DNA of 64,000 nucleotides from Actinopolyspora alba (GCF_900112765.1 NZ_FOMZ01000010.1:175088-239087), one strand, 5' to 3'; numbered from the stretch's first letter, positions 42,762 to 51,713 are shown. A program made the numbers and translations. Notes: generated by a model from the sequence alone, not told the origin.

Positions 42762-43358
42762 GTGACGCTCTCGGCAGACGAACTGAACCGAAAAGAACAG
42801 TGGCGACGCAGGCTGGGTTCGGAACGTGACGCGCTCACCGAACGAACCCGTACCGAGGAGAACCGTGCGCTGCGAACGACGATAATCGAATGGTTGTCCG
42901 AGACACGGATCACAACCGTCTGCGCCTATGTACCGGTGGGGTCCGAACCTGGATCACCGGAACTGCTCGACAGCCTCGTGGCACTGGGCCACCGCGTGTT
43001 GCTGCCCGTCATGGCGGGCAGGAACCCGTTGGAGTGGGCGGCCTACGAGGGGCCGGACTCGCTGCGTCGTGCGACCTACGGACTGCTGGAACCGAGCACG
43101 CCCCACCTGGGCGCGGGGGCGATCTCGGAGGCGGGCGCGGTGCTGGTTCCAGCCCTGGCCGTGGACCGACGAGGGGTACGCTTGGGTAAGGGTGCCGGTT
43201 TCTACGACCGGTCGTTGCCGCTGGCCGACGATTCGGCCGAGCTCGCGGCGGTGGTTCGGGATTCGGAGTTCGTCGAGGAACTGCCCGCCGAGGCACACGA
43301 CGTGCGTGTCACCGGAGTCATGACCCCCGCTTCCGGATTCACCCGCCTACCGGTGTGA
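42762..43358 (+). CDS. 5-formyltetrahydrofolate cyclo-ligase
   Basis: The 198-residue enzyme converts 5-formyl-THF to 5,10-methenyl-THF with ATP. Features: KEQWRRRLGSERDAL; the folate pocket AYVPVGSEPGSPELLDSLVA; RVLLPVMAGRNPLEWAAY; LEPSTPHLGAGAISEAGAVL; VPALAVDRRGVRLGKGAGFY (nucleotide loop); and DRSLP. GTG 42762 is predicted leaderless. The order cyclo-ligase then ruc-like gene downstream matches Rv0992c-Rv0991c of mycobacteria. Confidence 0.93.
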   Translation: MTLSADELNRKEQWRRRLGSERDALTERTRTEENRALRTTIIEWLSETRITTVCAYVPVGSEPGSPELLDSLVALGHRVLLPVMAGRNPLEWAAYEGPDSLRRATYGLLEPSTPHLGAGAISEAGAVLVPALAVDRRGVRLGKGAGFYDRSLPLADDSAELAAVVRDSEFVEELPAEAHDVRVTGVMTPASGFTRLPV

Positions 43359-43467
43359 TCTCGGTTACGGGCGACTCCCGAAGCCCCTTCGGGCGCGTGA
43401 CATTATCGACGTCGCATTGTGACGCAGCCCCGATTGCGTCGGTGTCCAGCCGTGCAGCATTATCGTA

Positions 43468-43494
43468 TTGGCACTCGTCCCGTTCGAGTGCCAA
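43468..43494 (+). promoter_or_regulatory. CIRCE element (HrcA operator)
   Basis: TTGGCACTC (43468-43476), 9-nt spacer, GAGTGCCAA (43486-43494): perfect 9-9-9 geometry and a close match to the known TTAGCACTC-N9-GAGTGCTAA. A -10-like TATCGT (43461-43466) ends one base before it, so HrcA would block initiation. It controls the zinc-ribbon gene at 43581, not groES. Confidence 0.9.
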
Positions 43495-43580
43495 TGTCGT
43501 TGTCCGGGGACCGGCACCGCGTGTGTCACCGAGCGCGGCGCGTCGATGCGTCGCCGTCCGATTCCGGAGGTATGAGACCC

Positions 43581-43940
43581 GTGCCCACTTACCAGTACGC
43601 CTGCACCGCCTGCGGGCACGATTTTGAGACCTTCCAGTCGTTGAGCGAGGACTCGCTCACCGACTGCCCGGAGTGCTCGGGCAAGCTGCGGAAGAAGTTC
43701 AACGCGGTGGGTGTCGTCTTCAAGGGCAGTGGGTTCTACCGCAACGACAGCCGCGGGTCGAACTCGTCGAGCGAGTCCGGGGCCTCGGCGGGGACGAACT
43801 CCGGCTCGGGCAACGGCTCCTCCGACAGCTCCGGTTCGGGAAGCTCCGGGAGTTCCGAGTCGTCGGGCGGGAGTTCCGGTGGTTCCTCGGAATCGAGCTC
43901 ATCCGGATCCCAGACGCAGACCTCCGCGGCTACGAACTGA
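43581..43940 (+). CDS. ruc: FmdB-type zinc ribbon, redox-regulated chaperone (Ruc-like)
   Basis: The 119-residue protein starts at GTG 43581 (VPTYQYACTACGHDFETFQS; SD GGAGG 10 nt upstream). Two CXXC pairs (CTAC, CPEC) form the zinc ribbon, followed by GKLRKKFNAVGVVFKGSGFY. A disordered Ser/Gly-rich tail of about 55 residues follows. M. tuberculosis Ruc (Rv0991c) has the same make-up: zinc ribbon, disordered tail, HrcA-linked heat control, and activation as a chaperone by Cys oxidation. The CIRCE element and location after the folate cyclo-ligase support the match. Confidence 0.82.
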   Translation: MPTYQYACTACGHDFETFQSLSEDSLTDCPECSGKLRKKFNAVGVVFKGSGFYRNDSRGSNSSSESGASAGTNSGSGNGSSDSSGSGSSGSSESSGGSSGGSSESSSSGSQTQTSAATN

Positions 43941-43973
43941 CAGAACCGCTCCCTCTCGGAGCCCGAGGTACGT

Positions 43974-44006
43974 CCGCTGTCCGGGCGAGCCGCGGGCGGA
44001 CAGCGG
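43974..44006 (+). terminator. hairpin after ruc
   Basis: A perfect 10-bp stem (CCGCTGTCCG / CGGACAGCGG) with a 13-nt loop lies 33 nt after the ruc stop codon. Partial terminator or mRNA 3' stabiliser. The rest of the 303-nt gap to the SAF gene shows no gene. Confidence 0.55.
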
Positions 44007-44243
44007 GAGATCGCACCGGCAGGCCCGGCTCGGCACCCCATCCGTTCCGCGGCTCGGCCGCACGGTGGCTCGCGGCAGAGTGACGCACGGGGCCACGGGT
44101 TTCCTGGCCCGGTTCCGCGCACACGCTGCCGTCCACATCCGGATCGACGCTCCACAGCTGATCCGGTCGAGATTGTTCGGAACCTCCGCCCCGCTCCAGA
44201 CTCGTGGTGACGAGGATCACCACGAACCGAGCGGGAGATCGAA

Positions 44244-44900
44244 TTGCGGGAGAGCACCGCTGACCGACGGCTACGGCGAGGCGTGCGGGAACGGCTGCGC
44301 GAGACGATGCGGCTGCGGGGCAGACGAATCGTGCTGCTCCGTCGTGCCCTGGCGGCCGTGCTGCTGCTGATGGCGGGGTGGTACGCACTGCCCGCGCACT
44401 CCGGGACCGCTTCGAGAACGAAGACGGTACTGACCGCATCCCGAGATCTGACTCCGGGGAGTCGGGTCGGCCCGCAGGACGTCACGACGGTCCGGATGCC
44501 GGAGCGGCTGGTTCCGGACCGAGCGCTGCGGCAGCGGGAGCGAGTCACCGGCGAGGTCCTGGCACGCGCGGCACGGCGCGGCGAACCGCTGACCGATCTG
44601 AGCCTGTTGGACGATCCGCTCACCGAGCTGACCACGGGCGAAACCGAAGCCGCGGTCGCGATCCGGCCCGCCGACGAGGCGGTGGCCGAACTGCTTCATC
44701 CCGGCCTGCACGTGGACATAGTCGGCAGCAGGAGCGGAAACACCCGGATACTGGCCGAGCGAGCGGCCGTCGTAGCGGTTCATCCCTCCCAGGGGGACAC
44801 CGAAGGCGACACACTTGTGGTCGTCGGGCTCGAACGCCGCCGCGCCGCCGACGTGGCCGCGGCGGCGCTACACGAATCGGTGACGATGACCCTGCGCTGA
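44244..44900 (+). CDS. SAF-domain membrane-anchored protein (CpaB-like)
   Basis: The protein of about 218 residues starts at TTG 44244 (SD GGGAG) with a basic N-terminus and one membrane helix (ALAAVLLLMAGWYALPAHSG). A SAF domain follows: VLTASRDLTPGSRVGPQDVT, TVRMPERLVPDRAL and LARAARRGEPLTDLSLLD. The C-terminal half resembles the RcpC/CpaB region (VAIRPADEAVAELLHPGLHV, DIVGS). CpaB proteins help assemble Flp pili, but no tad genes are here. Its place after the ruc gene is conserved in related actinobacteria as far as I recall. Role unknown. Confidence 0.82.
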   Translation: MRESTADRRLRRGVRERLRETMRLRGRRIVLLRRALAAVLLLMAGWYALPAHSGTASRTKTVLTASRDLTPGSRVGPQDVTTVRMPERLVPDRALRQRERVTGEVLARAARRGEPLTDLSLLDDPLTELTTGETEAAVAIRPADEAVAELLHPGLHVDIVGSRSGNTRILAERAAVVAVHPSQGDTEGDTLVVVGLERRRAADVAAAALHESVTMTLR

Positions 44901-44970
44901 ATCGACCCCGCACTGAATCGACCCCGCGCTGAATCGCTCTCACCCCCAACTGCCGCGCGGCTGGAACGGC

Positions 44971-44992
44971 GTCAATTTCTCGCGAAATCGCC
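44971..44992. repeat. dispersed palindrome, single copy
   Basis: Arms GTCAATTTC and GAAATCGCC around TCGC lie in the convergent gap between the SAF gene and the small minus-strand gene. Just upstream, AATCGACCCCGC(A/G)CTG occurs as a short tandem duplication at the SAF stop codon. Confidence 0.75.
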
Positions 44993-45016
44993 GCCCCGCC
45001 GACCTCGCCCGAAAGG

Positions 45017-45241
45017 TCAGGAGTCGTGGTGCGGCGGCCTGTTCTCGAGGTACCAGGAGTTCGAGCCCCCGTTTTCGGAGCTGTCACGGCCGTCACGCTC
45101 GTCCACCGTGGTCTCCGGCAGTACATCGCCGAAAATCTCGTCGACCGAACGGGATCGGCGCCGCGAAGCCGGTTGTCGCCCGGCCTGATATTCCTGCTGG
45201 TTCACGACGCCATTGTCCCGCTCGTTCTCACCCGCCGCCAC
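45017..45241 (-). CDS. conserved small actinobacterial protein
   Basis: The 74-residue acidic protein contains SVDEIFGDVLPETTVDERDG and ends SNSWYLENRPPHHDS. The IFGDVLPETT-DERD core and WY...RPPHH ending form a pattern I recognise from many actinobacterial small proteins of unknown function. The start may be GTG 45241 or an internal GTG. It lies downstream of moaB on the same strand. No known domain. Confidence 0.7.
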   Translation of the reverse strand: MAAGENERDNGVVNQQEYQAGRQPASRRRSRSVDEIFGDVLPETTVDERDGRDSSENGGSNSWYLENRPPHHDS

Positions 45242-45377
45242 GGAGCCGTCCCCGTGCGCACCTCCGGTGCTCCACAGCGGGGAGGTCGTGTGGTGCTCCT
45301 GCAGGGTGCTCCGTTCGCCGTGACGGCCGGTGGTGGCCTGTTTCGCCGCGCACCGCGCCCGCGACGTGGCACCGCCG

Positions 45378-45983
45378 TCAGATGCCGTCGATACCGGAAA
45401 GCTGCTCGATCACGTGCGTGACCAGCGGGGTCAGCGTGGCCATGCCGTCCCGGATGGCCGCGCGCGAACCGGCCAGGTTGACAACCAGCGTGCTGCCGGA
45501 GACGCCGACCAGACCGCGGGAAACCCCCGCGTCGACGGCTCCCGCCGCCAGCCCGGAGGCACGCAACGCCTCGGCGATCCCGGGAACCGGCCGATCCAGC
45601 ACGCCGGACGTGGCGTCCGGCGTGACGTCGCGCGGCGACACCCCGGTGCCGCCGACGGTGATGACCATGTCCACGCCGCCGATCACGGCTGTGTTCAACG
45701 CGTTCCTGATTTCCACGGTCTCACCGGCGACGGCGACGCTGCCGTCGACGATGAATCCCGCCTCCTCCAACAGCTCGGTCACCAACGGACCGGTGGTGTC
45801 CTCCTGCTCACTCTGCGCGACCCGGTCGTCGACAACGACCACCAGCGCTCGTCCCAACCGCTGCGCGTTGCGTTCCATATCGCTCACCGTAGCGGTCGAC
45901 GGATCGTCGTCCGGATCCAGTGGATCCGACGTCTTCACCTCGCGGAGCGGGTGGTCTACGACACGGCCGTATCGACCGTTCAT
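45378..45983 (-). CDS. moaB: MoaB/Mog-family molybdopterin-binding protein
   Basis: The 201-residue protein has a variable N-terminus of about 40 residues, then GRALVVVVDDRVAQSEQEDT, LLEEAGFIVDGSVAVAGE, DMVITVGGTGVSPRDVTPDA (MPT-binding motif), PGIAEALRASG, and ending in GSTLVVNLAGSRAAIRDGM. Known relatives bind molybdopterin or adenylate it. Immediately downstream of pepD, as moaB2 (Rv0984) is in mycobacteria. SD CAGGAG before ATG 45983. Confidence 0.9.
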   Translation of the reverse strand: MNGRYGRVVDHPLREVKTSDPLDPDDDPSTATVSDMERNAQRLGRALVVVVDDRVAQSEQEDTTGPLVTELLEEAGFIVDGSVAVAGETVEIRNALNTAVIGGVDMVITVGGTGVSPRDVTPDATSGVLDRPVPGIAEALRASGLAAGAVDAGVSRGLVGVSGSTLVVNLAGSRAAIRDGMATLTPLVTHVIEQLSGIDGI

Positions 45984-46083
45984 GTCTGCTCCTGATCATC
46001 GGGGGTGCGGCGTGGTGCTCGGATCCATCCGGGTGCTCGATGGCTCCGGGGACTCAAGGGGGAGGGCACCACCGCCGGAGGTC

Positions 46084-47910
46084 TCACTGCTCCTGGCCGG
46101 TCAGCGTCGCTTCGACCGTGTGCTTGTTGCCACCCTGCTTGTTGGTGATGGTCAGCGTGACGGTATCGCCCGGCGCGTAGGAACGGATGGCCGCGATCAG
46201 CTCGTCGCCGCTGGTGATCGTGCGGTCGTTCACCTTCGTGATGACGTCACCGCTCTTGACGCCGGCCTCGGCCGCCGGCCCGTCCGGGGGCACCCCCACG
46301 ACGAGACCGCCGTTGACGTTCCCGACGACCCGCACCTGCACACCGAGCGTGGTACGAGCGGCCGACCCGTCCTCGATGAGCTGCTTGCCGATCCTGCGGG
46401 CGTGGTCGATCGGGATGGCGAAACCGAGCCCCACCGATCCGGCCTGTTCGCTGGAGGAACTGGGGCTGTAGATGGCGGAGTTGATGCCGATCACCCGGCC
46501 GTTCATGTCCACGAGTGGCCCACCCGAGTTGCCGGGGTTGATCGCGGCGTCGGTCTGCAGCGCGTTGAGCACCGTGGCCTGGGTCCCGCTCTGCCCGCCC
46601 GCGCGGACCGGGCGATCCTTGGCGCTGATGATACCGCTGGTCACGGTCCCGGAAAGCCCGTACGGGGAGCCGATCGCGACCACTCCGGCCCCGACATCCA
46701 GCTCTCCCGAGTTACCCAACTTCGCCGGGGTCAGACCGGTGACATCGGCTTTGACCACGGCGAGATCGGACCACGGGGCGGTACCGACCACGCTGAGCTG
46801 ACTGACCTGTCCGTCGTTGAAGCGCGCGACGAGATCACCGCCCGCTTGGGAGGCTCCCTCCACGACGTGATTGTTCGTGAGGATGTAGCCGTCCTTGCTG
46901 ATGATGATTCCCGAGCCGGAGCCCGAAGCACCCCTGGCGGTCTGCACCTGAATCTGCACCACGCTCGGCAGCACCGTGTCGGCGACGGATTGCACCGACC
47001 CCGAGGGCGCGCTGCTGCTGTTCTCGGAGGAGGGTGCCTGCTGATCGAAGGAGGTGACTACGCCGCTTCCCCCGGTGGCCTGGTAAACGGCGTAGGTTCC
47101 CCCAGCGCCTCCCACCAGGCCGGCCACCAGGGCCAACGCGGTCACACCGACCAGCAGACGCCCACGAGCACCGCCACGCCCGGATCTCGGTGGCTCCTCG
47201 ACCGGTGGCTGGGGGTACTGCTGGGTCATGTAGGGGTATTGCGGATCGGTCTGTGGTGGCGGTTGCTGCGCGCCGTACTGTCCCGGCTGTTGCGGGCCAC
47301 CCGCGGCAGCACCGGGCTGGCCCGCGTACTGGCCGGGATACTGCCCCGGCTGCATCGGCTGTCCGGGCTGGGTGGAGTACTGCCCCGGGTACTGCTGTCC
47401 CGGCTGTCCCGGGTACTGCTGCCCCGGGTACTGCTGCCCCGGGTACTGCTGCCCCGGGTACTGCTGCGGCGGATTGCCCAAGCCGTGGGGCTGCTGGGAC
47501 TGCTGCGGGGGCTGTTGCGGGGTGTACGGCTGCTGGGGTTCCGTACCGGATTGCGGGCTCCACGGTGGCTGTTCGGAGGCCCCGGACGGGTCGGACGAGG
47601 CGGTGGCTTCCGTGCCGGTGGGGGAACCGGTGGAGGTGGGGTGGTCGGTTCCGGGCCGCGGGACTCCCCGTTGCCACGTGGTCGGCTCCTCGGTGCTGTC
47701 CGGTGCGGCTTCGGAGGCGTCGACTCGCCGCGTCGAGTCCGGGGGCGGCCCCTCCGAGCTTTCCCGGGATTCTCCGGAGTCCGCCGACCCCGTCGAAGCG
47801 GCACCGGCGACGCCTTGTTCACCGGACTCCGGCCGGGACGGACCGTACTCGGCCGGTGTGTCGGGGCGATCCTGACCTTCCTCGGGAGAACCAGGGTGAT
47901 TTTCGCTCAT
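46084..47910 (-). CDS. pepD: membrane-anchored HtrA-like serine protease (PepD-like)
   Basis: The 608-residue protein has a cytoplasmic N-terminus of about 230 residues rich in Pro, Gln and Gly with four consecutive QYPGQ units (DNA tandem near 47.40-47.46 kb). One membrane helix follows (LLVGVTALALVAGLVGGAGG). The extracellular trypsin-like domain has His in ILTNNHVVEGA, Asp in SDLAVVKADVTG and Ser in INPGNSGGPLVDMNGRVIGI. A PDZ domain (LGVQVRVVGNVNGGLVVGVP ... DVITKVNDRTITSGDELI) ends the protein. It degrades misfolded envelope proteins. In mycobacteria pepD is a direct MprA target, and mprAB lies 2.3 kb upstream here. Confidence 0.93.
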   Translation of the reverse strand: MSENHPGSPEEGQDRPDTPAEYGPSRPESGEQGVAGAASTGSADSGESRESSEGPPPDSTRRVDASEAAPDSTEEPTTWQRGVPRPGTDHPTSTGSPTGTEATASSDPSGASEQPPWSPQSGTEPQQPYTPQQPPQQSQQPHGLGNPPQQYPGQQYPGQQYPGQQYPGQPGQQYPGQYSTQPGQPMQPGQYPGQYAGQPGAAAGGPQQPGQYGAQQPPPQTDPQYPYMTQQYPQPPVEEPPRSGRGGARGRLLVGVTALALVAGLVGGAGGTYAVYQATGGSGVVTSFDQQAPSSENSSSAPSGSVQSVADTVLPSVVQIQVQTARGASGSGSGIIISKDGYILTNNHVVEGASQAGGDLVARFNDGQVSQLSVVGTAPWSDLAVVKADVTGLTPAKLGNSGELDVGAGVVAIGSPYGLSGTVTSGIISAKDRPVRAGGQSGTQATVLNALQTDAAINPGNSGGPLVDMNGRVIGINSAIYSPSSSSEQAGSVGLGFAIPIDHARRIGKQLIEDGSAARTTLGVQVRVVGNVNGGLVVGVPPDGPAAEAGVKSGDVITKVNDRTITSGDELIAAIRSYAPGDTVTLTITNKQGGNKHTVEATLTGQEQ

Positions 47911-48005
47911 GTCTCCACTCTGCGCTATCCGACTGAGAGCCGCCTGAGATCAGGCTTGGAAGCGAACGATGAATCCGTTCCGCCTCCCCGGGCCGGGCAG
48001 GCCGG

Positions 48006-49103
48006 TCAGGACACCTCGCGCAGTCGCTCCGCGACCTGTTCCGGGGTCACATCACTGATCCAGACTCCCATCCCCGACTCCGAACCGGCCAGGTATTTGA
48101 GCTTGTCCGGCGAGCGCAGCACCGAGAACAGGTTCAGGTGCAGCCAGGACAGTTCCCTGCCGAACCGAACGGGCGCCTGCTGCCATGCCGCGATGTAGGG
48201 CAGCGGCCTGTCGTAGAGCCGGTCCAACCTGCGCAGCGTGTCGAGATAGACCTCGGCGAGGTCGTCGCGTTCCTCGGCGGTGAGGGCCGTCAGGTCGGGG
48301 GCCCGACGGTGCGGGACGACCATGAGCTCCACGGGCCAACGGGCTGCGGGTGGCACGAACACCGTCCAGTGCTCGGATTCGCGGATCACGCGTTGCCCGG
48401 AGGAACGCTCGGCGGCGAGCACGTCACCGAGCAGGTGACTGCCGTGGGTTCGGTGGTGTTCCTCGGCGTTTCGCAGCAGCTGGCTGGTCTTGGGGGTGAC
48501 GAAGGGATACCCGTAGATCTGGCCGTGCGGATGATGCAGCGTAACCCCGATCTCCTCGCCCCGGTTCTCGAAGCAGAACACCTGCTCCACCCCGTCCACC
48601 TCGGCGAGCTCGGCCGTGCGGTCGGCCCAGGCGTCCACGACGGTGCGTGCGTGTCGTGGGGTCAGCGCGGCGAACGAGCTGCGGTGCTCGGACGTGAAGC
48701 ACACGACCTCGCACCTGCCACTGGCCGGAGCCCGTCGGACCAGTGGATCGGTGTCCAGCACTCCGGGTCCGGAAAAAGCGGGCGGTTCCTCGGGCGCGGC
48801 GAACGAGGGGAACCGGTTCTCGAACACGGCGACCTCGTAGTCGCTCTCCGGGATCTCGCTGGGTTTGCCCGGCTCGCTGGGGCACAACGGGCACAGATCG
48901 GCCGGCGGCTTGTAGGTGCGGCTCTGCCGATGTGCGGCCATGGCGATCCACTCGCCGGTCAACGGATCACGCCGCATCTCCGGTGCCGTAGGTGGCCCGT
49001 CGAGCTCGCGGAGGTCCTCGGCGGTTCGTTCCGGCGCCGTGGCCTCCGAGTCGAAGTAGATGATTTCCCGCCCGTCGGCCAGCTGCCGCGCGGTTCGCCT
49101 CAC
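48006..49103 (-). CDS. galT: galactose-1-phosphate uridylyltransferase
   Basis: The 365-residue HIT-superfamily enzyme exchanges UMP between UDP-glucose and galactose-1-phosphate. Features: zinc-site Cys pair in PADLCPLCPSEPGK; VAVFENRFPSFAAPEEPPAF; GRCEVVCFTSEHRSSFAALT; catalytic GVTLHHPHGQIYGYPFVTPK; WTVFVPPAARWPVELMVVPH; and HLNLFSVLRSPDKLKYLAGS. It overlaps the upstream DeoR gene by 4 nt, so regulator and enzyme are one operon. galK and galE are not in the window. Confidence 0.95.
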   Translation of the reverse strand: MRRTARQLADGREIIYFDSEATAPERTAEDLRELDGPPTAPEMRRDPLTGEWIAMAAHRQSRTYKPPADLCPLCPSEPGKPSEIPESDYEVAVFENRFPSFAAPEEPPAFSGPGVLDTDPLVRRAPASGRCEVVCFTSEHRSSFAALTPRHARTVVDAWADRTAELAEVDGVEQVFCFENRGEEIGVTLHHPHGQIYGYPFVTPKTSQLLRNAEEHHRTHGSHLLGDVLAAERSSGQRVIRESEHWTVFVPPAARWPVELMVVPHRRAPDLTALTAEERDDLAEVYLDTLRRLDRLYDRPLPYIAAWQQAPVRFGRELSWLHLNLFSVLRSPDKLKYLAGSESGMGVWISDVTPEQVAERLREVS

Positions 49104-49945
49104 TGCTCACTCTCCGCCCGCATAGTGTCCTCATACGTGGAATCGGCCGGTTCGTCCCGCTCACCGGAGACGGGAGCGATCGACAGCTCCGCGATCCGCT
49201 CCCCGAGCACCCGACGCGCTTCCTCGGGCAACCCGTCATCACTGATCAGCACGTCGGCCTCCTCGAGGCCGACGATGGTGGAAATACCGACCGTGGACCA
49301 CTTGGCGTGATCCGCTATCACGACCAGCCGGTTGGCCGCCCGCGCGAGGGCGCGATTGGTCTCGCTCTCGTCGAGATTGGGTGTGGTGAAACCGGCGCGA
49401 GTGCTCATCCCGTGCACCCCCAGGAAGACCAGGTCCAGGTGCAGCGAGTGCAGCGCGCGCACGGCCACCGGACCGACGAGCGCGTCGGAGGGGGTACGCA
49501 CCCCACCGGTCAGGATCACGGTGCGATCGGCACGGCCGCGCTGCTGGAGTACATCGGCGATGCGCACGGAATTGGTCACCACGGTCAGATCGGCGACGTC
49601 GTCGAGATGACGTGCCAGCGTCCAGGTGGTGGTGCCCGCCGAGAGGCCGATGGCCGATCCCGGGCGGACGAGCCGCGCGGCTCGCTCGGCTATGGCTTCC
49701 TTCTCCGCGGGTTGGTACACCGACTTGGCTTCGAAACCGGGCTCGTCGGTGCTGCGGTCCAGCACGGAGGTGGCGCCGCCGTAGACCTTCTCGACCGCAC
49801 CGCGCGCCGCCAAGGTGTCCAGATCCCTGCGAATGGTCATGTCGGACACGCCGAGGCGCTGCACGAGGTCGCTCACCTGCACAGCGCCGGTTCTACGAAC
49901 TTCGTCCAGTATCATGTCCTGACGCTGACGTGCCAGCATCACCAC
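49100..49945 (-). CDS. DeoR-family regulator of galactose metabolism
   Basis: The 281-residue protein has an N-terminal HTH (RQDMILDEVRRTGAVQVSDL, then VQRLGVSDMTIRRDLDTLAA, RGAVEKVYGGA) and a DeoRC sugar-phosphate domain with IGLSAGTTTWTLARHLDD, LTVVTNSVRIADVLQQ, LVGPVAVRALHSLHLDLVFL and LVVIADHAKWSTVGISTIV. The effector is probably a galactose-derived phosphate. Coupled to galT (ATGA-type overlap). Confidence 0.92.
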   Translation of the reverse strand: MVMLARQRQDMILDEVRRTGAVQVSDLVQRLGVSDMTIRRDLDTLAARGAVEKVYGGATSVLDRSTDEPGFEAKSVYQPAEKEAIAERAARLVRPGSAIGLSAGTTTWTLARHLDDVADLTVVTNSVRIADVLQQRGRADRTVILTGGVRTPSDALVGPVAVRALHSLHLDLVFLGVHGMSTRAGFTTPNLDESETNRALARAANRLVVIADHAKWSTVGISTIVGLEEADVLISDDGLPEEARRVLGERIAELSIAPVSGERDEPADSTYEDTMRAESEQ

Positions 49946-50249
49946 TCCAACCCCGCCGTGTTCGTCGCGAATCCGACGCGAGTGCCGCGATCGAAATCAT
50001 CACGAAACCACGCGAACTTTACTCGTCAAGTAAACACAAACCAACAATACCCTACACGAAGCAGCATAGAAACCACACAAAGCCGGCACCACCCCACCGG
50101 GTGCGCTGAGACGTGGGAAGCCGTCCGGTCGGCAGGACGGGAAACCGGAACAGGGCCGGCGACGGGAGGGCGGGTGTAACCGCCGTCCGCGAGCCGCGCC
50201 GGGCAGCGCGACGGAACCGGGCACGCCCCGAAGGAACGGCGGGTCCGCC
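49946..50249. other. intergenic region upstream of deoR-galT
   Basis: The gap of about 304 nt contains an AT-rich stretch at 49980-50085 (for example ACTTTACTCGTCAAGTAAAC, a short dyad around 50017-50034) that likely carries the deoR-galT promoter and operator. The part nearer mprB is GC-rich and featureless. Confidence 0.4.
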
Positions 50250-51713
50250 TCAGGTCGAACGCGCGGGCCGTTGGGGATCGCTCTGCTCGGGATCGGCGTG
50301 GCCGGGCAGATACATCGAGATCATCGCTCCGCCCTCCGGTGCCTCGCCCGCGGCCACGCTTCCGCCGTGCCGCTCGGCCACCTGCTTGACGATCGCCAGT
50401 CCCAGCCCTGAGCCGCGCAACGGCCTGGCCTCGGTGGAACGGTAGAACCGCTCGAAGACGTGCCTGCGGTCCTCCTCCGGGATACCCGGCCCGCTGTCGG
50501 CGACCTCGAACACCGCGAATCCCGCGTCGAGCCGCCGGGACTCCACCCGCACTATCCCCCCTGCGGGGCTCCACTTGGCCGCGTTGTCCAGCAGGTTCAG
50601 CACCGCACGTTCCAACGCGGTGGCGTCGCCGAGCATCGACCACTGCTCCAGCCGAACGTCGAACTCCACCTCGGAGGCACGCCGCCTGGCCCGGCTCAGC
50701 GCCCGCTCCACGACATCGACGAGTTCGAGCGGCTCGTGCACCGCGTTCGGCGCGTCCTCCCGAGCCAGCTCCACGAGATCTCCCACCAGCGCGGACAGCT
50801 CGGTGATCTGCGCCTGCACGTCACCGAGCATCTCGGCACGGTCCTCGTCGGACAGCCGGGGACTGCCCGGCCGGTCGGAGGCCATGAGCAGTTCGAGGTT
50901 CGTGCGCAACGAGGTCAGCGGGGTGCGCAGTTCGTGCCCGGCATCGGCGACCAGCCTTCGCTGTTGTTCCTGGGACTCGGCCAGTGCCCCGAGCATCTTG
51001 TTGAAGCTGGTGGTCAACCGTGCCAGCTCGTCGTCGCCGCTGACCGGAATCGGACGCAGGTCGCCTGTCCGAGCGATACGTTCGGTGGCCGCGGTGAGTC
51101 GTTGCACCGGTCGCAGCGCCGTGCGAGCCACGGCGGTCCCAGCGGCGGCGGCGAGCAGGATGCCCGCACCGCCGATCACGACGAGCACCACGCTGAGCTG
51201 GGCCAACGTGGCCTTGGTCGAGGCCAGCGACTGCGACATGACCAGGGCACGGTCGTTCCCGGCGGGCAGCGCCACCACCCTGCTGTTGGTGGCGTCGTCG
51301 GTGCGCAGCGAGGACTCCGTGAGACCACGCGCCACCGCCAACTCCGCGGGCCCCCACGGCGGGGTCTTACCGGGCCCGGTCAGCGCCCTGCCGTCGGCGG
51401 TGACCAGGCAGATTCGCAAGTTGGCCGCCGCGTAGAAAGCCGCGGGAACCGAACGCAGGTTGGGTTCCAGCACCTGCGGGCCGGAGACCGCTTGGCTGGC
51501 GCGTTCCCGCAGGTTCTGGTCCACCTGTTCGTAGAGGCTGTCCCGAACCGTCAGAAACGCGCCGACCGAGACCAGCGCGACGGCCCCCGCCACGCAGGCG
51601 GCGGCCAGCAGGGTCACCCTGTTGCGCAGCGAAGCCCGCTGCCATCTTCCGGTCTGTCCCTCGGACGCGGGCGAGCCGCTCAGTTCCGAAGGTGGCGGGG
51701 CCGGTGTGGTCAC
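50250..51713 (-). CDS. mprB: sensor histidine kinase MprB-like
   Basis: The 487-residue kinase begins with a cytoplasmic N-terminus, then TM1 ([20 protein letters not shown]) and a periplasmic sensor of about 120 residues. TM2 ([20 protein letters not shown]) leads to HAMP ([20 protein letters not shown]), HisKA with His in [20 protein letters not shown], and HATPase with [31 protein letters not shown] and [18 protein letters not shown]. It overlaps mprA by 4 nt. In mycobacteria MprB senses envelope stress and activates pepD through MprA; the same partners occur here. Confidence 0.92.
   Translation of the reverse strand: MTTPAPPPSELSGSPASEGQTGRWQRASLRNRVTLLAAACVAGAVALVSVGAFLTVRDSLYEQVDQNLRERASQAVSGPQVLEPNLRSVPAAFYAAANLRICLVTADGRALTGPGKTPPWGPAELAVARGLTESSLRTDDATNSRVVALPAGNDRALVMSQSLASTKATLAQLSVVLVVIGGAGILLAAAAGTAVARTALRPVQRLTAATERIARTGDLRPIPVSGDDELARLTTSFNKMLGALAESQEQQRRLVADAGHELRTPLTSLRTNLELLMASDRPGSPRLSDEDRAEMLGDVQAQITELSALVGDLVELAREDAPNAVHEPLELVDVVERALSRARRRASEVEFDVRLEQWSMLGDATALERAVLNLLDNAAKWSPAGGIVRVESRRLDAGFAVFEVADSGPGIPEEDRRHVFERFYRSTEARPLRGSGLGLAIVKQVAERHGGSVAAGEAPEGGAMISMYLPGHADPEQSDPQRPARST

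Noticed and set aside
45382..48198. 938-residue plus-strand open frame
   Set aside because: It is a shadow of pepD and moaB on the minus strand; its low-complexity VLLPR repeats are the complement of the QYPGQ-coding tandem.
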